Below, piece by piece: positions 31,967 through 43,890 of a DNA stretch of 64,000 bases. The position numbers and the translations under genes were made by a program. The stretch comes from Brachypodium distachyon. Its lineage: Eukaryota > Streptophyta > Magnoliopsida > Poales > Poaceae. A model generated the notes under the pieces. The model saw nothing but the letters and a program-made list of their open reading frames with translations, did not search any database and was not told where the DNA came from. The first letter of the stretch is position 1. Each line of letters begins with the position of its first letter. The stretch covers positions 18,776,501 to 18,840,500 of the forward strand of contig NC_016132.3 in NCBI RefSeq assembly GCF_000005505.3, in the 5' to 3' direction.

Positions 31967-33432
31967 ATGGCGCCCACCGCTCCCAAGAAAGGGAAAGGCT
32001 CCAAGAAGCCCGCGGCTAGCAAGAGCGAGACGGCTCCCAAGAAGCCCGCCTCGGAGAAGGACCAGAAGAGGTGGGCGCTGAGGGCCACGCACGCCTTCTT
32101 TCGGCCCGGCTACAACAGCGAGGGGCTGGACAAGGTCCGGCACGCCGCCACCTTGCGGTTCAACGAGTACGGGGAGACTCTCATCTTCCCCACCAGCGCC
32201 GAGCACCAGAAGAATGACTTCCGGGTGTTCGCGCGCTTCATCCTTGCCAGGCTGGTGCCTCCGTTCTCCCTGTTCCTCCGCACGCTCATGGAGGCGTATC
32301 AGCTTCGGGTGGCGCAACTCCACCCCACCTCCCTCTTCCTCCTCGCCGTCTTCCAGTTCCTCTGTGAGGGGTTCGTCGGAGTGATGCCGTCGATGGCATT
32401 ATTCCGGCACTACTTCTACCCGCGCGTCGAGCAGGCGGGGGCGATGTCGTCGGGGGTGGTCTTCCGCGCCCGCGACCGGATGAAATCGGATTTCATCGTC
32501 CGGTCGGAGAAGAAGATCGAGAAGGAGTGGCGCGCGGACTGGTGCTGGGTTCGTGTGGAGGAATCCGAGGAGTTCATCTACACGCCCACCGAGCTGCCGG
32601 TGCCCAACGACACCTGGCGGAACTGCTACAGCCGCGATGCCGAACTCCTCCCAATCGTCAAGAGAATCAAGGCCCTGCGGCTAGCAGGGCTCACCGACCT
32701 TGACGTAGCGCGCACCTACATCAGCCGGCGTATCGCGCCGCTGCAGCTGCGCTCCCGCCCTCGATGTACACGGGGCCCGGGGACACCACCCGCCTCCAGC
32801 ACGGGGGCATGGCCCCGGAAGCAATCCGGGCGTGGGTGAAGGGGATCACCGGCGAAGACGCCGCCTTCACAGAGCTGCCGTCGGGGGCTCCCTCCCTCCA
32901 TGCCGGTGTCCCGGGGTTGCACAAGATTATCAGCGGCTACCCACCCTGCAACGAGTGGGGGCTGATGTCTGACTCCCCCGCTCGGGCCCCGCGTCCCCCT
33001 CCACCTGCAACCCGAGGGAAGCGGGTGGCTGAGGACAATGGAGGAGAGTCGGAGCTCAGCTGGCCCGACCTTCTGCCGAGGTTCGAGATGCAGGCCGCGA
33101 AGGTGGACGGCACGGACGTCAGCACCTTGATCCCCTTCTTCTCCGACATGGTGGGGAAGCTCGGGGCACTCGACGTGTGGATCTCCAAGTTCTGCGATGG
33201 GGAGATAGCCTCATGCGCCAGGGAGATCGCCGAGACGATCCTCCCCCGGGTGCACCTCCACCACCCGGACTTCCCCTTTGAGATGCTGCTGGATGCCTGG
33301 TCGGACAGCGAGGATGGCCCTACTCACTGCAAGGCGCTGAGCAGGATCGTCAAGGAGGTGGCGGACCAGATGCAGAGGAAGCCGGAGCCAGAGCCAGAGG
33401 CGGAGCTCCCAGCCGAAGACCCCGGCAACTAG
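31967..33432 (+). pseudogene. Antisense extra ORF of the Tat element (Transposase_28-like)
   Basis: A coding-like stretch opposite in direction to gag-pol, between the integrase end and the 3' LTR. The first part (31967-32757) has a Lys-rich N-terminus, then a plant mobile-domain-like core (FARFILARLVPPFSLFLRTL, then LHPTSLFLLAVFQFLCEGFV) typical of the 'putative gypsy type transposon' family PF04195. The second part (about 32760-33432) continues one frame back and ends in an acidic Pro/Glu-rich tail, so a 1-base loss near 32760 breaks the ORF. A TATA-like TGCTATAAGA lies at 31851-31860, about 110 bases upstream of the ATG. Antisense ORFs of this kind are known in Grande and related elements; their function is not established. 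Confidence 0.78.
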
Positions 33433-34966
33433 TCGCCGCAGCCCCTTGCCGGTCCTTGTTTTATCTTTATGTCTTTTTTTTTGATTCCTGCAAGTACCGC
33501 GCTTGGTGCCGTTCGAACAATTAACATTTTATTAGCTCGTGTAATCGTTCACTACTTTTTATGAATTTTGTTTTCCGGTTCTACTTGGTACTTGCTTCTT
33601 GTTCCCGGGATTGACTCACGGGGTGGATCTACTGGCCTTCGTGTGCTACGCCTTGTGTTGCCAGGGACTCGCGCGCGACACACTTAACCGGACCAGGGAC
33701 CTGGGACGGACCCGCAGTGCCGACCTGGGGTCAAGTAGCTGCGGCGAGCCACTCCGCTTGCGGGATAGCTACCCCCAAGCACCGCTCACGGGACGGACCC
33801 GCGAGCCGCACGAGGAGCGCACTCCCCCCGCAAGGGTCCTTCTAACACCCCAGCCACACGGAGGGCTCGAGCCACACCAGCGAGCCAATGCTAAGCGTCA
33901 GAAAGTTAGGTGATCAGGACCATGCACTTAGCTGTCTGTTCTCGCACTTGGAACGCTTGCTGGAGGGATGCGGCAGGAACGCTGTGGCAGGGCCGCCGTC
34001 GGCGCCAAGCATTGATGGCGGCTCCACCACAGCGTCTCCGCAGCAGCCCTCGCCTCGGAACCACCTGTGGGAGGGGTGCGGCAAGGGCACGGCGGCAGTG
34101 CACCCATCAGCATTGAGCGCTGATGGCATGCACCACCACCGTGCCTCCGTGGCCTCCCTCACCTTGGAAGCTATCTTCTTGGTTTCGCTCTGAGTTGCTC
34201 CATGGCCACCACGCCCTTTTATAGGCGCGGCGAAGAACCTTGCCACCATGCGCGCCGAGTCACCGCGGCACACATGGTGCCACACCCCTTGAAGTGCGGC
34301 CAAGGCCTTGCCACCATGCGCGCCAAGTCGTCGCGGCACACGTGGCGGCTCCCTCCTGCAGCAGGAGCCTCGAAGTGCGGTGAGGACCTTGAAGTGAGGT
34401 CGCCACGCACTACTGGGCACCGCTAAATGACACAGCCCGTGAGCGGTCCACTAGCACCACAGTGCGCCCAATTCCGTCCTTGCCCTGCATGTCAGATTCT
34501 TACCGAGCCCAAGATGCTGCAATTTTTTTTTTGAAATGCACGAAAAAAGACGCAACACAGATAGAGCACAGGTAACCCTCCTGCCTCCTAGCCCTCGGAC
34601 ACAGAAGGGTCGATGCCAAACTTGGGTGTGAGCACTCTTCCATTCTAGGACGTAGCTTCTGCGCGATGCGCATTGCGGGGAGCCCGGCAATGGCATGGGC
34701 CCACGCCGGAGCGACCCGACAACGGGTTTTTGTTTTCGAGACTCCGGCAGCCCCATGCTCACAACCAAGGATGGAACAAGACTTCTGTGCACCTAAGAAG
34801 GACACAAAAGGAAGAAACATGCAAATAATTGAGACAACTTGAAACTCAGAGGAAAGCACTTATTTTTATTCATAGAAACTAGCGGTTTACAATCGGGGGT
34901 TGCCTGGCTACACTAGTTCGAGAGGCATGCTGCCGGAGCATCACCTGTGGGTCGGGCTCCGCCGCT
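33433..34966. other. Non-coding spacer of the Tat element
   Basis: Between the antisense ORF and the integrase stop. It contains two related blocks around 34245-34330 and 34310-34390 sharing TTGCCACCATGCGCGCC and GCGGCACAC, and a minus-strand TATA-like CCTATAAAAGGGCG at about 34214-34227. No recognisable protein. Confidence 0.4.
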
Positions 34967-36087
34967 TCATGGGTAGAACTTACGCAAGTGCTCAAGGTTC
35001 CAACTGTTTTGCACCGGCAAGCCTTCTTCGGTTTCCAGCCGGATAGCCCCCGGTTTGGTTACCTGCTCTACCCGGAAGGGGCCCTCCCATTTCGGAGCCA
35101 GCTTGTTCCCGGCCTTCGTTCCTTGGATCCGGCGCAGGACAAGGTCTCCGATCTCGAGCTCCTGGGGACGGACCCGCCTGTTATTGTAACGGTGGAGTCC
35201 CTGCTAGTAGCGTGCAGCCCGCACAGCAGCCCGGCATCGAAGTTGTTCGATGAAGTTTAGATCGTCAACCCTCTGCTCGTGTTGGCTATGGTTGCCGTAC
35301 GCGCGTATTCGAGGGGATCCATGCTTGAGCTCGAGGGGCAGCACCGTTTCTGCCCCGTAGACAAGGGCGAAAGGAGTTTCACCCGTTACCTGGCTAGGTG
35401 TGGTCCTGATCGACCACAGCACGGGCTGGAGTTCTTCGACCCAGTGCTTCCCGTGGCCTTTGAGCTTGTCAAAGGTTCTCGTCTTGAGCCCCCGCAACAC
35501 CTCTGCATTGGCTCGCTCCGCCTGTCCATTGCTCCTCAGGCGAGCATGTCCTCGCAGTAGGCTTGGAACACAGCGCTCGTAAATTGTGTGCCATATTAGG
35601 TGATGATGCCGTTAGGCACACCAAACCGGCACACAATGCCCTTGAAGAATTTGATGGCTGCCTGAGCGGTCACCTTCCGCACTGGCTCCACTTCCACCCA
35701 CTTGGAGAACTTGTCGATGGCCACGAGCAAGTACTCATAGCCGCCAACCGCTCTCGGCAACTTGCCGACGATGTCTAGCTCCCAGAACGCGAACGGCCAG
35801 GAGGATGGAATGACTTGCAGGGCCTGCGCCGGCTGGTTACTCTTGTTCGCGTAGAACTGGCACGCCTCGCACATCTTGACTAGCTGCTCAGCATCGGCTA
35901 GTGCTGTAGGCCAGTAGAAGCCGTGCCGGAAGGCCTTGCCAGCTAAAGCCCGGGAGGCCACATGGTGGAAACATGTGCCTCGGTGTATGTCTTCCAGGAG
36001 TGCGCGCCCTTCGTCTTGGGGCACGCAGAGGAGCTTCACTCCATTTGCACGCCTCCGGTAGAGGTTCCCGTCCACCAGGGTGTACAT
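34967..36087 (-). pseudogene. Integrase region of the Tat element
   Basis: On the minus strand the zinc-binding N-terminus (HRGTCFHH, then CEACQ) is followed by the core WELDIVGKLPR and FFKGIVCRFGVPNGIIT. The frame stops at about 35596. The conserved catalytic Asp expected just after that point (family D-N-G-T-Q-F) is replaced by TAA TAT. Two frames later the C-terminal part reads TGETPFALVYGAETVLP and the polyprotein ends WNLEHLRKFYP with TGA at 34967-34969. This copy could not integrate DNA. Confidence 0.85.
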
Positions 36088-37442
36088 CTTGGCTTGTGGG
36101 CTACGCGTTCCGCGGCAACGTCACCTTCCGGGAGGGCTTCTCCCTTCAGGTGGTGGGTGATATCCACTGCCCAAGGTGGGGTTTTCTTGCTCATGCATGC
36201 CGCTACATCTGCGGCATGGACCTCCGCTGTTGCGGGGTTTTCTTCGGGTGCCAGGGGGGCTTCCCCAGCGGCCGGCTTGGGGGCAACCGAAGGCGCAGTC
36301 TGCCTGTGCCAAAACACCCCCGCCGGAACCTTCCGGCGCTCTGCTGCCAACTTGGACAGCTCGTTAGCCGCGAAGTTATACTTGCGCTTGACGTGCTTGA
36401 ACCGCAAACCCTTGAACTTGCGTTCCAGCTTGCGGACCTCATCCACGTATGCTGCCATCAGCGGGTAGTCGTAGTGCTTGTTAACCTAGTTGATCACGAG
36501 TTGGGAATCCCCGCGAACAACCAGGCGCTTGATATCAAGGGCGATCGCCGCCCGCAACCCGGCAAGCAACCCTTCGTACTCAGCCGTGTTGTTGGTGGAG
36601 TTGGGGAAGTCGAGCTGGATGGCGAACTTCAGCTGGTCTCCTGTGGATGACTCGATGATGACTTCGGTGCCAGCTCCCTGCAGGCTGAACGCACCGTCGA
36701 AGTACAAGATCCAGTGCCCTTCGTCCAGCTTGCCGGGCAGGCTGGTCTCCGGCTCTTCTTCTTCTACGCCCGTCGAAGTCCACTCCGCAACAAAATCAGC
36801 CAGAGCCGCACTCTTGATGCTCTTGGTGTTGGAGAAGTGCAGGTCGAACTCCGACAACTCCATCCTCCATTCGGCCACCCTTCCGGTGGCTTCACGGTTG
36901 GTGAGGACTTGCTCAAGGGAGAATCCCGACACCACCGTGACGCGGTGCGCCTAAAAGTAGTGGTGCAGCTTGCGTGATGCAAGCAGAATACCCAGCAAGA
37001 GCTTCTGCTCTTTCGGGTACCGCGTGCGGTCGTCGCGTAACACCGTGCTGACGAAGTACACAGGGTGCTGCATGAGCCGTTTGCGCGGTGTTCACGCCGC
37101 CGGTTCAACGGCGGTCCCTGGGTCCGAGGCGGTTGCCGGGGCTAGCTCAGCCCCCTGCCCCGCAACCTCAGCCCCTGGGGGGTCTTCTTCCCTCTCGGCA
37201 ACTAGGACCGAGCTGACCACTTGGTCAGTCGCCGCTAGGTAGAGTAGCAGTGGCTCGCCCGGCTTGGGGGCGACGAGGATCAGCGGCGACTGCAGGTACC
37301 GCTTGAGATCCTGGAACGCCGCCTCAGCCTCCGGGGTCTAATCAATTGGGCCCTTCTTCTTCATTACCCTGAAGAAAGGCAGTGCGCGTTCGCCCAACCT
37401 CGAGATGAAGCGTCCCAGCGCGGCTACGCAGCCGTTGAGGCG
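36036..37442 (-). pseudogene. RNase H and archaeal-type RNase H of the Tat element
   Basis: Positions 36990-37440 carry the usual gypsy RNase H remains (LLLYLAATDQ, then HPVYFVS) with stops. Positions 36486-36935 carry a second, archaeal-type RNase H: ILYFDGAF, NNTAEYEGLLAGLRAA and VRGDSQLV, with the Asp/Glu/Asp acid residues visible. A dual RNase H is diagnostic for the Tat lineage. The linker continues to 36036, where the integrase frame begins. Confidence 0.85.
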
Positions 37443-38224
37443 CTACACGTCCTTCACCCCGCGGGGAGCCTCCATTTTCTCGATACCTTCTATCTTCTTT
37501 GGGTTGGCTTGAATCCCCCTTGGCGAAACCAAGAAGCCCAAAAGCTGCCCCGAGTCTACACCAAAGGTGCATTTCTCTGGGTTCAATTTGAGCTTGATCC
37601 TGCGGAGGTTATCAAACATTTCCCGCAGGTCATCAATCAGTGAGTCCTCGCGCTTTGACTTGATGACGACATCATCCATGTAGGCCTTAGAGTTTCGGCC
37701 TAGCTGGGATCCCAAACACTCGCGTAAAGCACGCTGGAATGTTGAGCCCGCGTTCTTCAACCCGAATGGCATGTACCTGTAGCAGTAAGAGCCAACCGGG
37801 GTGATGAACACCGTTTTTTCTTCATCTTCGACTGCCATCTTAATTTGATGGTAGCCGGAAGAAGCATCCAGAAAACACAGCAAATCACAACCGGCAGTGG
37901 AATCTACTATTTGATCAATGCGAGGTACAGGGAAAGGATCTTTAGGACACGCACAGTTAAGATCAGTAAAATCTACACACATGCGAAGTTTACTTTCCCC
38001 CTTGGGTACTACTACAGGGTTAGCTACCCAAGTGGGGTACAGTACTTTCCTGATAGCCCCCGCAGCTTTAAGCTTGTCCACTGTTGCTTGATGAAATCTT
38101 TGCGCTCATGTGCTTGCCGGCGGATCTTCTGCTTGACGGGGCGGGCGTCCGGACGCACCGCAAGTCGATGCTCGATCACCTCCATAGGAACTCCGGGGAG
38201 GTCCGACGGTTCCCAGGCGAACAC
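37443..38224 (-). pseudogene. Reverse transcriptase of the Tat element
   Basis: FAWEPSDLPGVP and then EHRLAVRPDARPVKQK lead, after a frame change near 38080, into the RT core with LRMCVDFTDLNCACPKDPFP, DASSGYHQIK and the catalytic AYMDDVVIKS. All palm-domain acid residues are readable, but a stop at 37443 and the upstream frameshift prevent a polyprotein. Confidence 0.9.
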
Positions 38225-38263
38225 GTCGGCGTTCGCCTGGAGGAAAGTGATGAGGGCGCTTTC

Positions 38264-38884
38264 CTATTCGGCGTTGAGGTTCGCACCGACGGTGACGGTG
38301 CGCTCCTTGTTTCCGGCTTGGAGGGGCAGCTGCTTCACCTTGACGGCCTCCTCCTTGAGCTTCTGGCCCTTGTCGGGGCACAAGCTCGTGCCTGCGCCTC
38401 CCCCGGCAAGCTCTTGGGGGGTAGCGCGGGCCTTCTTCGCTACGGGGTGATCGCCCGGCAACGAGCCTTCGCTTCCGGCGACGTCCTCGTCACCGGAATC
38501 GGCTGCGGCGGTGGCCTTGACGACCTTGCCAACACACCAGGCTGCGTCCTTGCGATCGCACTTGATGGAGAGGACTCCATATGTGGACGGCATCTTCATG
38601 ACGCCGTAGGCGCAATGACTCGCCGCCATGAACTTGATCAGCGCCGGTCGACCAAGGATCCCGTTGTAGGGCAACGGGGTGTGCGCCACATTGAACACTA
38701 GGTGGTCGGTCCTGAACGCTTCCCGGGACCCGAAGGTAACCGGTAGCGTGATGCGCCCCAAGGGGCGCATGATCCCGCTGTTCACTCCCCGGAACGGGTC
38801 AGTGGGCTTCAACTGCTCCAAGGGCAGCTGAAGTTTCTCCACTTCAAAGGCTGCTGCGCCTCCGTGTCCGGCAACAACGCACAC
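38264..38884 (-). pseudogene. Protease-region fragment of the Tat element
   Basis: The sequence has ITLPVTFGSREAFRTDHLVF followed by YNGILGRPAL, the C-terminal half of the retropepsin-like domain in Tat elements. The Asp-containing active-site loop would lie upstream of 38884, where the frame is broken. Confidence 0.75.
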
Positions 38885-39129
38885 ACCTCCGGGGTGAGGC
38901 GCTTTACTGCGACATGAGATGAGAGAGCGTAAGCTCCCCCATGGATGCAGGTGACGCCGCGGGGCTCCTGGAAGCCGGGCTCGTCGCCCCCGCTGTAGTC
39001 GGACTCGCGCTACTCCTCAGCGCGAGCCTTGTCTCGTCTCCGGGGAGGGCACTCCCTGTCGGCACGGGCCTGGCCGCGTCCCCCATGGGCTCCCTCTCCG
39101 CCAGCGTCCCCACCGGTAGGCTTCGGCCC

Positions 39130-40480
39130 CGCTCCGCAGTCGTTGGGGCAATCTCGGGAGAGATGGCCGATGTCGCCGCAATCGAAGCAGGCGCCGGCCG
39201 CTCGGCGCTCTTCGTGGCGCTGCTCGCGCCTCTGCTTGATACCCTGCAGGATGCGGCAATCCTACGTGTCGTGGGTAGCGTTGGCGTGGATGGGGTAGCG
39301 AGACGCGTCGCCCGGCTTGCCGCCAGACCCGACAGCGGGCGAGGCCTTCTTCGTAGACCTCGAGGCAGCCCCCGAGTCTGTGGCGAGGATTTGCTTCCCG
39401 GTGCGCTTGCGGGAGCTCTTCTTCTGCGAGCCCTCAGCGGGGCTCGCGGCAGCCTTAGCGGCAAGTTCGGGCGCTAAGCGCCCTTCCTTGGCCATGGCGC
39501 ACTTGTGCGCCAAGGCGTAAAGCTCCTACGTCGTCCGGATCCGATGCGTGCTCAGCTTCTCCCGCATCTTGGGGTCGTGGACATGCATGGCGAAGGTGTT
39601 GATGATGGCGGCAGCCTCCTCCTCTGGAATGGAGTAGGAGAGACTGGAGAAGCGGTTGACGAAGCTCCGCAGCGTCTGTCCTGGCTTCTGCACCATGGTG
39701 TGTAGCTCCGCCATGGTTCCCGAGTGCTTGTTGCCGCCCTGGAACGCGCTCACGAACTGCTCATGCAGGTCCGCCCAAGTGGCTATGGACCCGACAGGCA
39801 GGTTGAGGAGCCAAGTTCTCGCTGATCCGATGAGGACCATCGGGAACCAATTAGCCCTGACCTTGTCGTCACCGCCGATGGCGTGCATCCCCAATGTCTT
39901 CGCGCCCCGGGTTCTGCCCGCGGCCTGAGCCAGCCGGGGCGCCCTCGCCCTGTGGCTACTGGGTGGCGAGTGCGAGGAGCGCGTCCAACTATGCACTCCA
40001 CGCCTCGTGTGCCGGCGTGCCTTGCTGCGGCTCGTACCGCACCATGACTAGCGCTGCAATTATGGCTTCTGCCGGGGTTTGGGGTGGGGGCAATCGATTC
40101 TCCGACCGGCTGCCCTCCGCCCTATCCCCCGGCGCACCCGGGTGAGTAGGATGCGATCCCGACGGCATCGCTCGAGACGCAGTGTGTTCGTGGCACAGCT
40201 GCCGCGGCGCGTCTCCGGCCGGCAAGTGAACTCGCGGGCCGGCACGGGCGGCATCGTGGCCGCTCGCGCGACTAGCTCCAACGCTGGGAGCTGCTGGCCC
40301 CCTCAGCCGGTTGTCCGCCGACGGCCGAGGAGGTGGGGATGGCAGCTGCGACTGCTGCGCCCGAGAGGGCTCAGGGTTCTCCTGAGCCTGCGACGCGGGT
40401 TGCGCGTCGTGCGACCGCGTGTGCACCACTGGGGCGCCACGCGGGTCGATCCGAGAGTCACCAGCCCGCTTGAAAGGCAT
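39130..40480 (-). pseudogene. Gag of the Tat element
   Basis: The minus-strand frame starting at 40480 (MPFKRAGDSR) gives a Pro/Arg-rich N-terminus. After a stop and frame change near 39990, the retrotransposon gag domain follows (NWFPMVLIGSARTWLLNLP, then KPGQTLRSFVNRF). A TAG near 39524 interrupts it. A CCHC zinc knuckle CFDCGDIGHLSRDC lies at 39148-39189 in the same frame as the gag domain. Gag would package the element RNA. Confidence 0.85.
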
Positions 40481-40568
40481 GGCGACTGGCTCTGTTGTCA
40501 GAGAAGACGAGGCCGATGGTGCTGTAGACGACGGCGCCGGCGGTCACCGGTGAGCTCTCCTCACGCGC

Positions 40569-40586
40569 CCCCTACCTGGCGCGCCA
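40569..40586 (-). promoter_or_regulatory. Primer-binding site of the Tat element
   Basis: Two bases inside the 5' LTR, the minus strand reads TGGCGCGCCAGGTAGGGG, the position and TGG start expected of a tRNA primer site. I do not assign the tRNA. Confidence 0.6.
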
Positions 40587-40588
40587 GA

Positions 40589-41478
40589 TGTCATAGCATG
40601 AGGCTCAGATACCGGGGATGCGCGAGCACCCCCTTTTAGGTTCGGCTGTGGGCGACGGGGATTGCTCCGGCGATCGTCGGCGGGACCAATGTCAAGCGTT
40701 GAGACACGATGAACACAAGATTGTTTTTACCCAGGTTCGGGCCACCCTGAGGTGTAAAACCCTACGTCCTGCTTCAGAGTTTGCTATTAACCGATGAGCA
40801 AGGGTTTACAAGTTGCCGGGGGGAGTCCCCGGGTGCTCTCTCTCTTCTTAGCTAAGTGCTACTTACTCTTGGCTAGAATTAGTAGTGAACCGAGAGTCCA
40901 TCCCCTCTTTGACCGTTGGCGGGGGTCCTCCTTTTATACTCAAGGGGATACCACAGGTGCCTCAGTGCAAGGGTGAGAAATGGCAAACAGGGAGCCAGGG
41001 TAGCTCGGCCCTGCCGCACTGGCTTGCATGCAGGATGGCTAGCCCTGCAACTAGGGTCCTACGTGCCTAAAATTTACACCGGGCCAATCACTGGAGGCTG
41101 ACTGGACAGGGAATCCCCTTTCTGTTGGTGCATTTAATGATTGAGTGTGCTTCACTCCTTGTCCTGACGAACCCTGTGCACAGGGAGCCCGCTGAGCGGC
41201 CACGCGGGGTCACTGTCCTGCCCACTCGGTCCCGCTCCTGTTACGGGCGCCTGTGCCCGGGAACTCCCTTCCCAGCAAGTAACTTTCCCGGGAAGCGCCC
41301 AGGCGGGATTTCTCTTGCTGCCCTCCAGGGAAACCCCCGCAGCCCGGCTAGCCCTGCCGTGCTGGTGACTTGCCAGGCAGCTCGCGGGGTGCTGCCTGGG
41401 GTGCGATCCTCCCGGAGAGCAAGCGAGGTGGCCCACGCGTCATGCAACGGTGGTACCCCGGGTGCCACTGGTGCGACA
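40589..41478 (-). repeat. 5' LTR of the Tat element
   Basis: It starts TGTCATAGCA and ends GTGCGACA. It is collinear with 30701-31593, with scattered substitutions, many of them C/T or G/A. It should drive minus-strand transcription from the TATA box at 40932-40938. Confidence 0.92.
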
Positions 41479-41487
41479 CTGGGGGCG

Positions 41488-42722
41488 GTCCCGTCGAGAT
41501 GTGCAACCTCTTTCCGCTCGCGCTCACCGGGATGGTGCAAACTTGGTTTTACACTGGGGGCGGTCCGTGCACTCGTGGGAGCGCCTCCAAGAGGTCTTCA
41601 TCTCCAACTTTCAGGGAAACTTCAAAGAAGCCGTGCAGGCTCACGAGCTATACGCCGTGAAACAAAAGCCGGGGGAATCCCTCCTAAGCTTCTTCCATCG
41701 CTTTGTGAAGGTACGAAGCCAAATCGTCAACCCTCCGTCGACCACTGTGATCGACGCATGCATGCAAGGCCTTCTCCAAGGAGAAGTGAACCGGGCCCTA
41801 AGTCGCAACCCTCCAAAGACGACCGAGGAGCTCTATCGAATCTTGCAAAAATACGCCCGGGGCGAAGACGGGGACATTGCCAAAAAGGACGCGCCACGCG
41901 CCGCTCCCGAAGGAACTCTCTCGTCCGACAAACCCCCTGCGCCCATTTCGTCTTCCAAGAAGAAGAAGAGTTGGGGGAAAAAGTCCCCCGGCGACCAAGC
42001 CCGGAAGATTTTCGCCGTCGAAGGACAAGCATCGTCCCAAAAGACTTGGCAACCCAAGAAGCCACCTCGCCCTGCCGTGGGAGGAACTGGAAGATGCCTC
42101 ATCCACAACTCGGCAAGCCACAGTACCGAGGAGTGCAACACTCTCATCGCGGCTCGCGAAGAGTTCCAGGCACGAATGCAAGCCCCGCGCAAGGATGAGA
42201 AGACAGCCGAGGCTCCACGCCCGGCCAACGTCCTTGTCGCTGACCCAGCACCTAAGGAGGATAACCTCCCGTTTCAGGAACCCAGGCATCACGTCGGAGT
42301 GATACTCAGGGGCTCCGCCACGGGACGTGGCTCGAAGCGGCAACGCAAGGAGTATGCTCGTGAAGTCAACATCGTGGGAACCTTCACCCCGACACTACCA
42401 CCCAAGTGGGCGAGCGTGCCAATTACCTTTGCCGAGGAACACGCCAAGGGGATACGCTTCCCACACGACGACGCCTTCTTGGTCACAGCGATCGTCGCCA
42501 ATTGTGAGCTCAAGAAGATTCTTGTGGATGGGAGAAGCTCCGCCGACATCCTATATCTGAGCACATTGAAGAAACTGATGGAACCACAAGGGGATACAAG
42601 AACGGCTCGCTGCAACCATCCCTTTATCCCCTCACCGGCTTCGTGCCAGGGAAGTCCATTCAGCTGCTCGGACAAATTGAGCTCCTCACGACCTTCGGAG
42701 ACGCCACAAATCATTGAACCGA
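41488..42722 (+). pseudogene. Gag-protease of the second Tat element
   Basis: Gag domain: NLFPLALTGMVQTWFY, then HSWERLQEVFISNFQGNF and KPGESLLSFFHRFVKVRSQI. A Lys-rich linker follows, then a short CxxH-type segment (CLIHNSASHSTEEC) that stands where the zinc knuckle would be. The protease loop is ILVDGRSSADIL. The family has VDxGSS/A, so Gly to Arg at the third position probably kills activity. The frame is lost near 42590. Confidence 0.82.
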
Positions 42723-42726
42723 GCTC

Positions 42727-43890
42727 GTGCGCTTAAACGTGGTGGATATGGAGGCCTCCTTTAATGCCATCCTCGGGAGAACGATGCTAAACCATCTTTG
42801 CGCCACCATCCACCACAACTTCTTGTGCATGAAGATCCCAGGCCCGAAGGGTGTGATAACGGTCCGTGGCGAGCAATCTTCCGATAGGAAGACACTCTAC
42901 CGGCATGAGACCAAGTGCGCCGAAGAGGGAGAATCAGCCAAGAGTATTAACATGCTTTCGAACACGGGAGCATCCGAAACTAATCAACCGGAGTGCTACA
43001 TCCCTAAGCCCCTCCCCGAAGGAGAACTTAAGGAAGTACGCGTCTCCCAAGATGATGCCACGCGCACAGTGAAGATCGGAGCCGACCTCCCGAGCGAACT
43101 CGAGGAAGAACTCGTCGGCCTACTTCGAAAGAATTCTGACCTCTTTGCTTGGTCACCTTCTGACATGGGAGGAGTCCCACGCGACATCATGGAGCATCGC
43201 CTCGCCGCAAGGCCCGACAAAGCTCCCGTGAAGCAGAAGCCTCGAAAGCTCTCTACCGAGCGAAGCGAAGTCATCAAGCAAGAAATCGCCAAACCCTCCG
43301 ACGCAGGGCTCATCCGAGAGGTTTGGCACCCCGAATGGTTAGCCAATCTGGTCTTGGTGAAGAAAGCCAATGGCAAGTGGCGAATGTGTGTCGACTGCAC
43401 CAACTTAAACAAGGCGTGCCCCAAGGACGATAACCCGCTCCCTTGGATCGACCAACTGGTCGACTGGACGGCGGGATGCGAAAGGTTGAGCTTTTTGGAC
43501 GTCTATTCAGGATATCACCAAGTCCACATGGCCAAGGAAGATGAGGAAAAGACCAGCTTCATCACTCCCATCGGCACCTTCTACTATCGCAGGATGCCTT
43601 TTGGTTTGAGGAACACCAGCGCAACTTTCCAACGCCTCGTCACCCTCATCCTCAAAGAACAATTGGGGAGGAACACCAAACTTAACATTGACGACTCCGT
43701 CATCAAAAGTCAAATTGCGAAGACCCATCCCAAGGACCTGCAAGAGACCTTAGACAATCTCCTCAAGTATGGCGTAAGCTCAATCCGGAGAAGTGCGCAT
43801 TCGGAGTTCGAGGAGGAATACTCTTGGGCTTCCTTGTCTCTCAATGAGGGATCGAGGCCAACCCGGAAAAAATCTGGGCCATCCTAGAGA
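42727..43890 (+). pseudogene. Reverse transcriptase of the second Tat element
   Basis: The domain reads SDLFAWSPSDMGGVPRDIM, KWRMCVDCTNLNKACPKDD, DVYSGYHQVHM and MPFGLRNTSATFQRLV. The catalytic box is LNIDDSVIKS: both Asp residues remain, but the aromatic residue of the (Y/F)xDD motif is Asn. A 1-base loss near 43770 shifts the frame, so the thumb region is scrambled. Confidence 0.87.

Larger units (their letters stand above)
30701..41478 (-). mobile_element. Tat-lineage Ty3/gypsy LTR retrotransposon
   Basis: Two direct LTRs of about 890 bases (30701-31593 and 40589-41478) enclose gag, protease, reverse transcriptase, RNase H, a second archaeal-type RNase H and integrase, all on the minus strand. 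Together with the plus-strand extra ORF near the 3' LTR, this is the Tat (Grande/Retand-like) layout. The flanking 5-mers are CCGGG and CTGGG, one mismatch from a duplication. At least four frame changes and several stops make it non-functional. The LTRs differ visibly, mostly by transitions, so it is not a recent insertion. Confidence 0.93.

Noticed and set aside
38084..38701. Plus-strand frames opposite the Tat pol (also 35962-36650 and 38941-39477)
   Set aside because: They are shadows of the minus-strand RT, RNase H and gag coding sequence, which has clear catalytic motifs.
30696..41483. CCGGG/CTGGG as a firm target duplication of the Tat element
   Set aside because: One mismatch in five, and the left flank does not clearly continue the truncated element on the right; noted only as tentative.
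41152..41540. Minus- and plus-strand frames inside the Tat LTRs
   Set aside because: They recur in all three LTR copies with different lengths and lie in non-coding LTR sequence.
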